64,000 nt of DNA from Thermosporothrix hazakensis (GCF_003253565.1 NZ_QKUF01000026.1:1-64000), one strand, 5' to 3'. Positions 43,758-54,029 are shown, numbered from the stretch's first letter. Translations and numbers: made by a program. The notes: generated by a model not told the origin, from the letters alone.

Positions 43758-45737
43758 CTACCCCCTCATCACCACGTAGTACAGGATGATCAACACAACA
43801 CCTACCAGGATAATAAACGCATAGTTCCGCATGTAGCCGGTTTGTAGTGTGCGCAGCCCTGAACTGGTTCCCCGGAAGACCCCGGCAATACCACGGCTGA
43901 CGCCTTCCAGCGTGAAGTTTTCCAGCGCGGTAGTCAGACCGCGACCCAGAGCCAGAATCGGCTTCACAAGGATTGCATCCAGAAGCTCATCAACATAATA
44001 CTTGTTGAAGAGCAACTGATAGAACGGGTTCCGCTTCTCTCTGTACGCATAGCCCTTGCGATAGATGGACCATGCCGCGCCAAAACCAATGGCAGCCGCG
44101 ACCAGGCTCAGGATCACAGAGACCCATTCCATCCCTCCAGAGAGGTGCGGAGCTTCAACGCCGTGGAAGATTGGCTCAAGGAACTGTCCGAACGGAGACC
44201 AGAAGGGCATACCGATCAAGCCGCCAACTACCGAGAGAATACCGAGCAGGACCAAAGGCGTCGACATCACACCCGGCACTTCTCTGATCTCATAGTACGG
44301 AACAGGAGTGGCGTGGTGCCCCGGCTCCTCCTCTTCCTCCTCTTCTTCTTCATGGCGACGCACCACAGCCTGCTCGCCGCGATACGTTCCAGTGAAGACA
44401 ATGAAGAACAGGCGGAACATATAGAAAGCCGTCAGCGCAGCCGTCAGCAGGGCAAGACCCCAGAGCACATAATAGACCGCGTTCCCGGTCGACATAGCCT
44501 GCGCGAACAGCGTGCTGAGAATCTCATCCTTACTCCAGAAGCCAGCGAACGGAGGCACACCACTGATCGCCAATGTCGCAATCAGGAAGGTCCAGGCCGT
44601 GATAGGCATCCGCTTCCAGAGGCCGCCCATCTTGCGCATATCCTGCTCATGAGCAAGCGCGATAATCACCGCGCCCGCGCCCAGGAAGAGCAGCGCTTTA
44701 AAGAAGGCATGCGTCATCAGGTGGAAGATGCCCGCGCCATAGTTATGTACACTCTCGGCCATAAACATGTAGCCGAGCTGACTGATTGTGGAGTACGCCA
44801 GCACCCGCTTGATATCCAGCTGGACCAGGGCAATCGTCGCGGCAAACAGCGCGGTCAGGCCACCAATAATGCCAACCACCAGTAGCGCAGTGGGAGCCAG
44901 TTCAAACAGCACATGCGTGCGAGCCACCAGATAGACACCGGCAGTAACCATCGTCGCAGCATGGATCAGGGCACTGACCGGAGTCGGGCCCTCCATTGCA
45001 TCCGGCAACCACATATAGAGCGGCAACTGCGCCGACTTGGCCGCACAGGCCACAAAGAGCAGCAGACAGATCACGATAGCGGTAGTGCTACCCGCTGCCA
45101 GTTTCGCGGTATGGCTGAAGACCTCCTGATATTGCAGCGATCCGAAATTGCTGAAGATCAGGAACAGCGCAATCATCAGGCCGAAGTCACCAATAATATT
45201 GATGACGAATGCCTTGCGAGCCGCCGCGACAGGCGCGGGACGCTGATACCAGAAACCGATCAGCAAGAACGATGCCAGACCGACCAACCCCCACCCGACA
45301 AGCAGGAACAGGAAGTTGTTCGCCAGGACCAGCAGCGCCATTGAGAAAATAAAGAAGTTCAGGTAGGCGAAGAAACGCCAGAAACCGGGATCATCTTTCA
45401 TGTACCCGGCGGAATAGATGTGAATCAGCAGGCCAACCCCGGTGATCACCAGCATCATTACTGCCGTCAGGGGATCATAGAGAATGCCGAAGTCGACCTT
45501 GAATTCGGACGCGAGGCCAGAGGCCATCCACGTATAGTGAACGACGTCGCTCACCCGTTGATCTGGCGCGGTGCCGAGCATCACCAGAAAGTTCAACCCG
45601 GCAGCCAGAAAGGAGATGCCACAGGCAGCCCAGGCCACCGTCTGGATCACGGCCCGCGAGAATACCTTGCCCAGCAACCCCAGAATGATAAAACCGAGCA
45701 GGGGAGGGAGCAACATCCATAAACCAAAATTCTGCAT
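43758..45737 (-). CDS. nuoL: NADH-quinone oxidoreductase subunit L
   Basis: 659 aa, the distal antiporter-like subunit with the long lateral helix. Conserved LPLYMWLPDAMEGPTPVSAL and DIKRVLAYSTISQLGYMFM are present. A stretch of nine consecutive glutamates near residues 463-472 (RRHEEEE...EPGHH) occupies a loop after a late TM helix and is not part of the usual family sequence. GAGGGAAG precedes the ATG. Confidence 0.97.
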   Translation of the reverse strand: MQNFGLWMLLPPLLGFIILGLLGKVFSRAVIQTVAWAACGISFLAAGLNFLVMLGTAPDQRVSDVVHYTWMASGLASEFKVDFGILYDPLTAVMMLVITGVGLLIHIYSAGYMKDDPGFWRFFAYLNFFIFSMALLVLANNFLFLLVGWGLVGLASFLLIGFWYQRPAPVAAARKAFVINIIGDFGLMIALFLIFSNFGSLQYQEVFSHTAKLAAGSTTAIVICLLLFVACAAKSAQLPLYMWLPDAMEGPTPVSALIHAATMVTAGVYLVARTHVLFELAPTALLVVGIIGGLTALFAATIALVQLDIKRVLAYSTISQLGYMFMAESVHNYGAGIFHLMTHAFFKALLFLGAGAVIIALAHEQDMRKMGGLWKRMPITAWTFLIATLAISGVPPFAGFWSKDEILSTLFAQAMSTGNAVYYVLWGLALLTAALTAFYMFRLFFIVFTGTYRGEQAVVRRHEEEEEEEEEPGHHATPVPYYEIREVPGVMSTPLVLLGILSVVGGLIGMPFWSPFGQFLEPIFHGVEAPHLSGGMEWVSVILSLVAAAIGFGAAWSIYRKGYAYREKRNPFYQLLFNKYYVDELLDAILVKPILALGRGLTTALENFTLEGVSRGIAGVFRGTSSGLRTLQTGYMRNYAFIILVGVVLIILYYVVMRG

Positions 45738-45748
45738 ACTTCCCTCTC

Positions 45749-46069
45749 TTAGCCGCGCAACATATTCATCTCATCTACATCGATGTTGCGGCGCGTGCGG
45801 AAGATGGTGACGATAATTGCCAGTCCCACCACGACCTCGGCTGCCGCGACGGTGAGCACAACAAACACAAACATCTGTCCATCTGCCGAGTCAAGAAAAC
45901 GTGAGAAAGCGAGAAAAGAGAGATTGACGGCATTCAGCATCAACTCAATCGACATAAAGACAATCAGCGGGTTGCGCCGAATAATCACACCCAGCACCCC
46001 AATGGTGAACAGGACGGCGCTTACCACCAGATATGCCGACAATGGCGGCAAATTGACAACTGCTGGCAT
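45749..46069 (-). CDS. nuoK: NADH-quinone oxidoreductase subunit K
   Basis: 106 aa with three TM helices. The two membrane glutamates of the family are visible in FMSIELMLNAVNL and VAAAEVVVGLAI. I prefer ATG 46069 because GGGAGGA lies 7 bases upstream; ATG 46075 is two codons earlier but too close to it. Confidence 0.96.
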   Translation of the reverse strand: MPAVVNLPPLSAYLVVSAVLFTIGVLGVIIRRNPLIVFMSIELMLNAVNLSFLAFSRFLDSADGQMFVFVVLTVAAAEVVVGLAIIVTIFRTRRNIDVDEMNMLRG

Positions 46070-46081
46070 CAGCATTCCTCC

Positions 46082-46618
46082 CTACGACGACCTGCGCCCG
46101 AAGACCAGAGCGCCAATGATCGCGACAACAATCAACAAACTGGTCACTTCAAAGGGGAAGGCAAAGCCATGAAAGAGCGCCAGACCAAAAGCCTGGATAT
46201 CTCCCTGCTTCTGCACAACCTGTTGCAGACTCTCATGCTGAGTTTGCATGATGCTCCCCGATGAGACCTGTGAGTAGATCAGGTAACTCAAGGCGCCCAC
46301 CAGAACGATGCCAAGCAGAATACCTGCATACCGCTGCCAGGAAAGACGATTCTTCTCCATCTCTTGTGTGTCCGGTGAGAGCATTGTCACTACAAAGAGG
46401 AAGAGAACCATGATCGCACCGGCATAAATGAGAATCTGCACCACGGCAATAAACATCGCCCCGAGCTGGAGATAGAACATCGCCACAAAGAACAGCGTGA
46501 GAATCAGGCTGAGCGCGCTGTGTACCGCGTTCTTAAAAGCGATAACTCCTATGGCAGAAGCAATGCTGGCAAGCGCCAGCACGCCGAACGCCAACATATT
46601 TGCTATATCAGGTGTCAT
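46082..46618 (-). CDS. nuoJ: NADH-quinone oxidoreductase subunit J
   Basis: 178 aa, five predicted TM helices. VQILIYAGAIMVLFLFVVTM is the hallmark helix-3 region. Start taken at MTPDIANMLAF with a GAGGA site upstream; a longer frame to TTG 46651 lacks support. The last helix ends close before nuoK. Confidence 0.94.
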   Translation of the reverse strand: MTPDIANMLAFGVLALASIASAIGVIAFKNAVHSALSLILTLFFVAMFYLQLGAMFIAVVQILIYAGAIMVLFLFVVTMLSPDTQEMEKNRLSWQRYAGILLGIVLVGALSYLIYSQVSSGSIMQTQHESLQQVVQKQGDIQAFGLALFHGFAFPFEVTSLLIVVAIIGALVFGRRSS

Positions 46619-46694
46619 AACGAATTCCTCATCGAATCGAAGCCGAACCAAACGCTGACACGCTACCGCAGCCCGATACCGTGCCAGCCCTCAC

Positions 46695-47312
46695 TTACAG
46701 CGTCCGTCTGTCGGCGTCTTGCTCCTCGTCTTCTAGCAGGACAGGGCGCTCGGCTTTCAGGTTTCCCATACCGACCGCTGCCGCACTGGCCTGTGCACCA
46801 TCAAAGACCAGATTTGCCTGAGGAACAGGCTGCTCTTCTGCCTCTGGCGGTGCGGGATCAGCCCACACGGCAGCGGAGCCGATCGTTGACTGTCCGACTG
46901 GCTCAAGCAACTGTTCCTTATGATAGATCATATCTTCCGGGTAATACGAAGCCAGCTTATATTCTTTTTCCAGGGTAATGGCGCCGGTCGGGCAGGCCGC
47001 CTGACAGTACCCGCAGAAGATACAGCGCAGCATATTCACATCGAACACCCGGGCATAGCGCTCACCCGGAGAGACGCGTTGTTCCTCGGTATTCTCCGCC
47101 GCCTCAATATAGATGGCATCTGCCGGGCAGGCACCAGCACACAGATAACAGCCAACACAGCGCTCAAGCCCATTCTCATAGCGATGGAGCACATGACGAC
47201 CACGGAAACGCGCCGGCAGTTCACGCTCTACCTCTGGATACGAAACGGTGGTAGGCTTACGCACCATATTTTTGAGGGTTGTTGCCATCCCCTTGAGAAT
47301 TTCCATTGACAT
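46695..47312 (-). CDS. nuoI: NADH-quinone oxidoreductase subunit I
   Basis: 205 aa. Two [4Fe-4S] motifs (CVGCYLCAGACP and CIFCGYCQAACP) carry electrons toward cluster N2. The family is usually 160-180 aa; here a Pro/Ala/Glu-rich C-terminal tail of about 55 residues is added. AGGAG lies about 9 bases before ATG 47312. A structured 147-base gap separates it from nuoH. Confidence 0.96.
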   Translation of the reverse strand: MSMEILKGMATTLKNMVRKPTTVSYPEVERELPARFRGRHVLHRYENGLERCVGCYLCAGACPADAIYIEAAENTEEQRVSPGERYARVFDVNMLRCIFCGYCQAACPTGAITLEKEYKLASYYPEDMIYHKEQLLEPVGQSTIGSAAVWADPAPPEAEEQPVPQANLVFDGAQASAAAVGMGNLKAERPVLLEDEEQDADRRTL

Positions 47313-47333
47313 TGTAGATGCTCCTATCACGCG

Positions 47334-47397
47334 GTCCGAGCCGCCCCTGCTTGCAACCTTTGATACCCCCGGAAACAGGCAGAGTGATGGCTCGGAC
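47334..47397. repeat. Inverted repeat in the nuoI-nuoH gap
   Basis: Perfect 9-bp arms GTCCGAGCC (47334-47342) and GGCTCGGAC (47389-47397), with a further CTGC/GCAG pair inside. It could cut or stabilise the operon mRNA. Confidence 0.5.
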
Positions 47398-47459
47398 GGT
47401 GTCTTTCATGCTTTCATATCACGCGATCCACTTCACACGGAACAAGGTGCGACGTGACG

Positions 47460-48698
47460 CTATACCTGCACAGGTGTTGTGTCTTTCTCAGTGGAGCCAT
47501 TCGAGGGTGCAGAGGCCTCAAACTTCACCAGGCGCACGGTCGCAGGCAGTACCAACTTGCCTTTCTTGCTATCCTCCTCAAAGCGCAGCCCTTTGATAAC
47601 CTCATATCGGCGCACCAGGAACAGCACAACAACAATCACCAGCAATCCGGCAATACCACTGACAAACCAGGGCAGATGAAGTGCAACCGTTGTCGCCGTA
47701 ATCACCGCATTTAACGCGGCCAGCGGTAACAGAAACTGCCAGCCAAACATCATCAGGCGGTCATAGCGAATACGCGGCAGAGTTGCACGCAGCCACATGA
47801 AAATGAACAGGAAGAAAGCGACTTTGATAACGAAAAACACCACCGAAAGAATGGGCGCAATGTTTTCCAATCCGAAGAAGCTCCAACCACCAAAGAACAG
47901 GGTTGATGCCACAGCGCTGACTGTGATCATGTTGATGTATTCGGACATCTGATAGAGGCTCCAACGCAGCCCCGCATACTCGGTCAGATATCCAGCGGTC
48001 AGCTCTTGCTCCGCCTCTGGCAGGTCAAACGGGGCACGGTTCACCTCGGCAACACCCGCAATGGCATAGATCACAAAGCCAAGCGGCTGCGCTACCACAA
48101 ACCAGATGCCCATATCACGCTGCATCTGCACAATACCGACCATGCTCAGCGTTCCAGAGAACATCAGAATGCCACCCAGCGCAAGCCCCATGCTGGTCTC
48201 ATAGGAGACCATCTGTGCTGCACTGCGCAATGCGCCAAGCAGCGAGTAGCGGTTTCCCGACGACCAACCGCCGAGCACAATGCCATAGACAGCTAACGAC
48301 GACATGGCAAGCAGCCAGAGCAGGCCAATATTGACATCGCCGATAAAGGGGTCCCAGGGCCCCCGCTTGCTGACATCACCACTCCAGGGCATGCCGATAG
48401 GGATCACTGCAAAAGCCGACAGCGCCACCACAATCGAGATCACCGGAGCCAGCATATAGATGAACTTCTTCGCCTGAGCTGGCACCAACTGTTCCTTAAA
48501 CGCCATCTTGATCGCGTCTGCCAGCGGTTGGAACATACCGAAGGGGCCAGCGCGGTTCGGCCCCAGGCGCCCCTGCATGCGTGCCAGCACCACACGCTCG
48601 ATCAGCGTCATGTAGGCAAAGATGGTCAGCAGGATAAAGATCAGGATGATGCTTTTAATGACCGAGGCCACGATTTCATTGTTCAGGAAATCAAGCAT
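47460..48698 (-). CDS. nuoH: NADH-quinone oxidoreductase subunit H
   Basis: 412 aa, the membrane subunit at the quinone entry site. GRLGPNRAGPFGMFQPLADA and the acidic loop EVNRAPFDLPEAEQELTAGY are diagnostic. The C-terminus is extended by about 50 residues (RFEEDSKKGKLVLPATVRLV onward). AAGGAGG precedes ATG 48698, and the start overlaps the nuoG stop by 8 bases. Confidence 0.97.
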   Translation of the reverse strand: MLDFLNNEIVASVIKSIILIFILLTIFAYMTLIERVVLARMQGRLGPNRAGPFGMFQPLADAIKMAFKEQLVPAQAKKFIYMLAPVISIVVALSAFAVIPIGMPWSGDVSKRGPWDPFIGDVNIGLLWLLAMSSLAVYGIVLGGWSSGNRYSLLGALRSAAQMVSYETSMGLALGGILMFSGTLSMVGIVQMQRDMGIWFVVAQPLGFVIYAIAGVAEVNRAPFDLPEAEQELTAGYLTEYAGLRWSLYQMSEYINMITVSAVASTLFFGGWSFFGLENIAPILSVVFFVIKVAFFLFIFMWLRATLPRIRYDRLMMFGWQFLLPLAALNAVITATTVALHLPWFVSGIAGLLVIVVVLFLVRRYEVIKGLRFEEDSKKGKLVLPATVRLVKFEASAPSNGSTEKDTTPVQV

Positions 48699-50865
48699 GA
48701 GCAGCCTCCTTTTCCTGCGTGCGCAGTCCCTGCATGCCCAGCTCTTCATAGGTCAGGCCGAGATAGAACGGGTTGCTATCGGCGATCTCCCGGAAGATCT
48801 CACGCGGGCCGGTGTAGTTCCACTGCGCCCCCAGTTTGTGCGCGACCGCCTGTAAGATCTCCCAGTCAGCCTTTGCCCCCGGCAGCGGACGCAGCGCCTT
48901 GCGAATCACCTGCACATGGTGATCGACATTGGTCATAGTGCCATCCTTCTCGGCAAACGTGACCGCCGGCAGCACCACATCAGCCTGCTTTACCGTCTCG
49001 GTCAGCTCGATATCCTGCACAACCAGAAATTCCAGGCTCTGTGGCAGCGCATCCACATGGCGCAGTGGATTCGCACCCATTACATAGAGCGCTTTCAGGC
49101 CAGTGCCATTCAGCATCTCCGAGTAGGTCATACCGATTTCAGGGGCGAGCTGATAGCCGGGCAGCGCATCAGGCAATACGCCCATATCGCGGGCGCCAAG
49201 CGAGTTCGCATCCTCAAAGAGCGGGCCCACCCCAGCACCGGGCTTATCGATATTGCCGGTCAGGAAAGCCAGCGCCTGTAGGTCGGTTGCTAGATTCTCC
49301 GCGCCCTCCTCCAGCGTTGCCATCTCGTCGTACAGCACGATCGCAGCTCGGGCATCAACCAGCTCGCTCGCTGTCGCCTGTAAGCGCTTGACAGCTTCCT
49401 CGCCGAAAGAGCGTTCCGCCTCTTCCAACTGCGAGGACTCGCGTAGAAGCTGGCTCGGGACATCTTCATAGCCCTCAACCTTCACGGCTCCGTGCTGCAC
49501 AGCATATTTCAGTAGCAGCTTGGCGGCCAGGCCAGCACTCTTCTCAGGGATTGTAATCTTCGTGACCGCATAGAGCTCGTTCTTCTCGAAGCGATCCATC
49601 TCGGTCGGCTGATCGTTGATAATGATAATGCGCGTGCCGTTCCGCATCGCCTTCTTGAGGCGCAGATTGAGAATCGGCTGACGCTGGTATGGATCGGAGG
49701 CTACCAGGATAATGTGCGACGCCTTTTCCATATCAGCGATACTATTGGTCATCATCCAGGGACGCCCGGTCAAACGATCACGGGGACCCAGGAAATAGCC
49801 GTGATGGTGATCGACGTTCGGGGTACCCACAACCTCACGCAGCAGCTTCTGGAAAAGATAATTTTCTTCGTTTGTGGTTCGCGTTGAGCCAATGCCACCG
49901 ATTGCCTTCGCGCCATGCGCATCGCCGATCTCTTTAAAGCGTTGTGCGATATAGAGCAGCGCATCTTCCCAGGAGGTCGGGGTCAGTTGGCCATTGCGTC
50001 GGATCAGCGGCGTGCGCAGGCGCTGCGGGTTATTGATAAACTCAAACCCCCAACGACCACGGTTACACAGCCAGCCATCATCAATCGCGTCGTTGTTGCG
50101 CGAATACAGGCGAGTCACGCGGTCAACACGCACATCAACGCGGGCATTACACCCTACGCTGCAATTGTTACAGACACTTGGAATACGCTTCAATTCCCAG
50201 GGCCGCGCCTTAAAGCGATAGCTGGTCGCGGTCAGCGCCCCAACCGGGCACATCTCAACTGTGTTGCCCGAGAAGATCGAATCGAAGGCATGTCCAGGGG
50301 CCGTACCGACCTCTGTACGGTAGCCTCGTTTGACCATTACGAGGCCATTGTCCATCGAGATCTCTGAACTGAAGCGCGTACAGCGTTGACAGAGCACGCA
50401 GCGCTCGCGGTCAAGATTGATGTCCTTGCTGACAGGAATCGGCTTGGGATAATGGCGCTTATGCAGATCAAAGCGCGTGCTCCCCGGGCCATGACGCAAA
50501 GTGAAATCCTGCAAATCGCACTCGCCTGCCTTATCACAGATCGGGCAGTCCAGCGGGTGGTTAATCAACAGGAATTCCAACGTGCCACGGCGCGCCTTCT
50601 GCACTTTCTCTGTCTTTGTATGAACAACCATACCCTCACTGACCGGTGTTGTACAGGCGGTCTGTGGAGGTTTGGGCATTCCCTCAACTTCGACAAAGCA
50701 CATACGGCATGCACCCAGCGGCGGCATCTTGGGATGATAGCAATAAATCGGGATCTCGATGCCAGCCTTCTGAGCCGCAGCCCACACCAGCGTACCAGGA
50801 GGCACCTCAACGGGAATGCCATCAATGGTAAGGTGTACGAGTTCGTCTTTCTTCTCTTCTGACAT
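48691..50865 (-). CDS. nuoG: NADH-quinone oxidoreductase subunit G
   Basis: 724 aa. N-terminal [2Fe-2S] ferredoxin part (CYHPKMPPLGACRMCFVEVE), then CPICDKAGECDLQD with the HxxxCxxC-type cluster, CVLCQRCTRFSSE and CNNCSVGCNARVDV for further [4Fe-4S] centres. The C-terminal half is a molybdopterin-oxidoreductase-like fold without expected cofactor. Normal length for the shorter NuoG type. It lies between nuoF and nuoH. Confidence 0.97.
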   Translation of the reverse strand: MSEEKKDELVHLTIDGIPVEVPPGTLVWAAAQKAGIEIPIYCYHPKMPPLGACRMCFVEVEGMPKPPQTACTTPVSEGMVVHTKTEKVQKARRGTLEFLLINHPLDCPICDKAGECDLQDFTLRHGPGSTRFDLHKRHYPKPIPVSKDINLDRERCVLCQRCTRFSSEISMDNGLVMVKRGYRTEVGTAPGHAFDSIFSGNTVEMCPVGALTATSYRFKARPWELKRIPSVCNNCSVGCNARVDVRVDRVTRLYSRNNDAIDDGWLCNRGRWGFEFINNPQRLRTPLIRRNGQLTPTSWEDALLYIAQRFKEIGDAHGAKAIGGIGSTRTTNEENYLFQKLLREVVGTPNVDHHHGYFLGPRDRLTGRPWMMTNSIADMEKASHIILVASDPYQRQPILNLRLKKAMRNGTRIIIINDQPTEMDRFEKNELYAVTKITIPEKSAGLAAKLLLKYAVQHGAVKVEGYEDVPSQLLRESSQLEEAERSFGEEAVKRLQATASELVDARAAIVLYDEMATLEEGAENLATDLQALAFLTGNIDKPGAGVGPLFEDANSLGARDMGVLPDALPGYQLAPEIGMTYSEMLNGTGLKALYVMGANPLRHVDALPQSLEFLVVQDIELTETVKQADVVLPAVTFAEKDGTMTNVDHHVQVIRKALRPLPGAKADWEILQAVAHKLGAQWNYTGPREIFREIADSNPFYLGLTYEELGMQGLRTQEKEAAHA

Positions 50866-50932
50866 AATGTACTTCTACCTGTTCAGGCGGCTTCTTCGCC
50901 GTAAGATGTCAAACGAGCATACGTTTCAGGTT

Positions 50933-52225
50933 TTATACCAGCGCGGGCTGACTGCTTACCATACAGTGTCCGTGTTTGACATGATACTCAAACTCTTCGC
51001 GGAAGAGACGCACACCACTGGTAATCAAACTGGTCGCCGCGTCACCGAGCGGACAGAAGGACTTGCCACTGATGTTGCTACAGATATCTGTCAGCAAATC
51101 GATATCCTTCATCTTGCCCTCGCCATGTTCCAGGCGTTCCAGAATCTGCGTGAGCCAGAATGTTCCCTCGCGACAGGGCGTACACTTGCCACAGGACTCA
51201 TCGCGATAGAACTCAACCGCACGCAAAATAGCCCCGACAATACAGGTATCTTCGTTCAGCACGATGACGCCGCCCGAGCCAAGCATTGAGCCAGCCGCGG
51301 CAATCGACTCGTAATCGAGCGGAGTGTCCAGCTTATCAGGTCCCAGGAAGAAGGTCGACGAGCCACCAGGGATAATGGCCTTTACCGCTTTGTCTCCCAG
51401 GACACCGCCCCCGTACTGCTCATCATAGATCAGGGTGCGCATAGGAATACCAAGCGGCAGCTCATAGTTACCGGGCTTCTTCACATGACCACTGAGACAG
51501 AAGATACGCGTTCCTTTACTCTTCTCCGTGCCAAAGGATGCATAGTAGTCGGCTCCATGACGGATAATGGCAGGAACCGTACAGAGAGTTTCGCAGTTAT
51601 TGATCACGGTCGGGCCACCATAGAGGCCAACCGCAGCCGGGAAAGGCGGCTTGAGGCGAGGATATCCGCGCTTCCCTTCCAGTGACTCCATCAAAGCGCT
51701 CTCCTCACCGCAGATATAGGCACCGGCGCCCCGATGCACAATGATATCCACGCTGAAGTCAGAACCCAGAATATTCTTACCGATCAGGCCGGCCTCATAG
51801 GCTTCTTTGACGGCTCTCTCGACCTGGCGGGCGGCCAGGGCCAGTTCACCGCGAATGTAGATAAATGCAGTCGAAATGCGACAGGCATAGCTGGTAATCA
51901 GCACGCCTTCCACGAGCAAATGCGGGATCTTCTCCATCAGCATCCGGTCTTTGAACGTGCCCGGCTCACTCTCATCGCAATTACAGCAGAGGTAGCGCGG
52001 TTTATCGTTCTTGGCCAGAAAGCTCCACTTCATGCCGGTAGGGAACCCCGCACCACCACGCCCCCGCAGCCCCGACTTCTTCACCTCTTCGATCAGTTGG
52101 TCGGGCTGATACTCACGCAGTGCCTTCGCCAGCGCCTCATATCCGCCATACTGGCGATAGACGTCCAGCGTATCAATGCCGGGAACATCAATATGTTTCG
52201 TTAGAAATTTTTCCATCTCTGGCAT
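50933..52225 (-). CDS. nuoF: NADH-quinone oxidoreductase subunit F
   Basis: 430 aa, NADH- and FMN-binding subunit. GLRGRGGAGFPTGMKWSF is the NADH/FMN glycine-rich loop, CNCDESEPGTFKDR and VGLYGGPTVINNCETL follow, and CGKCTPCREGTFW holds cluster N3. GGAGGA lies about 10 bases before ATG 52225. Standard in every visible respect. Confidence 0.97.
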   Translation of the reverse strand: MPEMEKFLTKHIDVPGIDTLDVYRQYGGYEALAKALREYQPDQLIEEVKKSGLRGRGGAGFPTGMKWSFLAKNDKPRYLCCNCDESEPGTFKDRMLMEKIPHLLVEGVLITSYACRISTAFIYIRGELALAARQVERAVKEAYEAGLIGKNILGSDFSVDIIVHRGAGAYICGEESALMESLEGKRGYPRLKPPFPAAVGLYGGPTVINNCETLCTVPAIIRHGADYYASFGTEKSKGTRIFCLSGHVKKPGNYELPLGIPMRTLIYDEQYGGGVLGDKAVKAIIPGGSSTFFLGPDKLDTPLDYESIAAAGSMLGSGGVIVLNEDTCIVGAILRAVEFYRDESCGKCTPCREGTFWLTQILERLEHGEGKMKDIDLLTDICSNISGKSFCPLGDAATSLITSGVRLFREEFEYHVKHGHCMVSSQPALV

Positions 52226-52242
52226 GCTATCGGGTTCCTCCC

Positions 52243-52755
52243 CTACAACCGGGCTTCGGTTCTGGGCTCATATTTTTTTGCCTTTAACTCTTTGTCCAGT
52301 TCATCCAGCAATGCATCAGCATCATGGAGCGAGACATTTTCCACGAACTCGCCATTGACCTGCAACACAGGAGCGGTACCACAGGACGCCAGACATTCCA
52401 CCCCCTGCAAGGTATAGTTCCCATCAGGAGTCGTCTCGCCCGCCTTGATCCCGAGTCGCTGTTCCAGATGCTGCATGAGCTTATCGCAGCCGCGCAGATA
52501 GCAGGAGATGCTGGTACAGACCTTGATCACCTTCTTGCCGGGAGGCTGCTTATGATACATGGTGTAGAATGTCGCAACGCTCTCCACATCATCGGGCGTA
52601 ATACCGATCACATCGGCGACCGCATCGATGCCCTCACGGGTAATATAGCCTTCTTCTTCCTGTGCGATATAGAGCGCGGGCAACACCGCCGAACGGGCAG
52701 CCGGATAGCGCTTCGCCAGCTCACGCATGCGCTGTTTGGCCTGTTCTGAAATCAT
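52243..52755 (-). CDS. nuoE: NADH-quinone oxidoreductase subunit E
   Basis: 170 aa thioredoxin-like [2Fe-2S] subunit. The four ligands are in VCTSISCYLRGC and ECLASCGTAP (the first and third Cys of the first segment vary by family; the CTSxxC pair and CxxxC pair are the likely set). Its ATG overlaps the nuoD stop by four bases. GGAGG lies 7 bases upstream. Confidence 0.96.
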   Translation of the reverse strand: MISEQAKQRMRELAKRYPAARSAVLPALYIAQEEEGYITREGIDAVADVIGITPDDVESVATFYTMYHKQPPGKKVIKVCTSISCYLRGCDKLMQHLEQRLGIKAGETTPDGNYTLQGVECLASCGTAPVLQVNGEFVENVSLHDADALLDELDKELKAKKYEPRTEARL

Positions 52756-54005
52756 CGGTCAACCTCCCCGAGCATAAGATCAACGCTACCAATAGCAGCA
52801 ATGACATCTGAGAGCAGGCTTCCCTCAATCATCACTGGAAGCACCTGCAAATTGCCAAAGGAAGGAGCGCGTACATGCATACGGTACGGTTTGGGGCTGC
52901 CGTCGCTTACCATATAGATTGCAAGCTCGCCCTTCGGAGCCTCGGTACGAACAAAGGCTTCTCCCTTCGGTGGACGATATCCTTCCGTAAACAGCTTGAA
53001 ATGATGGATCAGCGCCTCCATATTGCCGGTAATCTGCCATTTCGGCGGCGGCGCGACCTTGCGGTCAAGCACGCGATAAGGGCCAGTTGGCATGCCATCG
53101 AGCGCCTGGCGTATGATTTTCATGCTCTCTTCCATCTCAAGCATACGCACCAGATAGCGATCATAGACATCGCCATTTGAGCCAACCGGGATATCAAACT
53201 CAAACTTCTCATACCCTGAATAGGGGAAGACCTTGCGAATATCCCAGACCACGCCACTGCCGCGCAACACCGGGCCGGTCGCACCATAGGCAATCGCCTG
53301 TTCTCTGGTAATCTTACAGACATCTTTGGTGCGATCAAGGAAGAGCTGGTTGTTGGACAGCAGGTCATGATACTCATGCAAGCGCTCCGGGAAGTAGTCC
53401 AGAAAATCGCGCACCTTCTGATCGAAGCCAGGAGGGAGCTCGGCCTGCAAGCCTCCGGGACAAATGTAGCTGGTCATCATGCGAACGCCTGAGACCATCT
53501 CAAAGATGTCCAGGATGACTTCACGCTCGCGGAAGCAGTACAGGAACATACTCTGTGCGCCCAGGTCGAGAGCCGAGGTGCCAAGCCAGATCAAGTGGCT
53601 GGCGATACGTTGCAATTCGGCCAACACCACACGAGCATGCTTGATCTTCTCATTGATTTGATCTTCAATGCCGAGCAGCCGTTCAACCGAAAGACTGTAA
53701 GCCAGGTTATTGCAGAGTGGAGACAGATACTCCATACGGTCTGTCAGCACCAGCGCCTGATGATACGACTTGGACTCGGCGGTTTTCTCAATCCCGGTAT
53801 GCAGAAAACCAATATCAGGAACAGCCTTCACAATGGTCTCGCCATCGATGGTCAGGATCAGGCGCAACACACCGTGAGTGCTCGGGTGCTGCGGTCCCAT
53901 ATTGATCGTCATAGTATCGTCATGGCGCCCATCGACCAGAGGCGATCCCTCTTCAAGGGAATAGGACGTTCCTGCCGGGATACTCAACTTTTCTTTCTGC
54001 TGCAT
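52752..54005 (-). CDS. nuoD: NADH-quinone oxidoreductase subunit D
   Basis: 417 aa, 49-kDa-type subunit that shapes the quinone site together with NuoB. GPQHPSTHGVLRLILTIDGE near the N-terminus and GFLHTGIEKTAE are family marks. ATG 54005 is preferred over 54011, because the GAGG site directly touches the first ATG. Confidence 0.96.
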   Translation of the reverse strand: MQQKEKLSIPAGTSYSLEEGSPLVDGRHDDTMTINMGPQHPSTHGVLRLILTIDGETIVKAVPDIGFLHTGIEKTAESKSYHQALVLTDRMEYLSPLCNNLAYSLSVERLLGIEDQINEKIKHARVVLAELQRIASHLIWLGTSALDLGAQSMFLYCFREREVILDIFEMVSGVRMMTSYICPGGLQAELPPGFDQKVRDFLDYFPERLHEYHDLLSNNQLFLDRTKDVCKITREQAIAYGATGPVLRGSGVVWDIRKVFPYSGYEKFEFDIPVGSNGDVYDRYLVRMLEMEESMKIIRQALDGMPTGPYRVLDRKVAPPPKWQITGNMEALIHHFKLFTEGYRPPKGEAFVRTEAPKGELAIYMVSDGSPKPYRMHVRAPSFGNLQVLPVMIEGSLLSDVIAAIGSVDLMLGEVDR

Positions 54006-54029
54006 AGACATCCTCTTGCAGATAACCGT

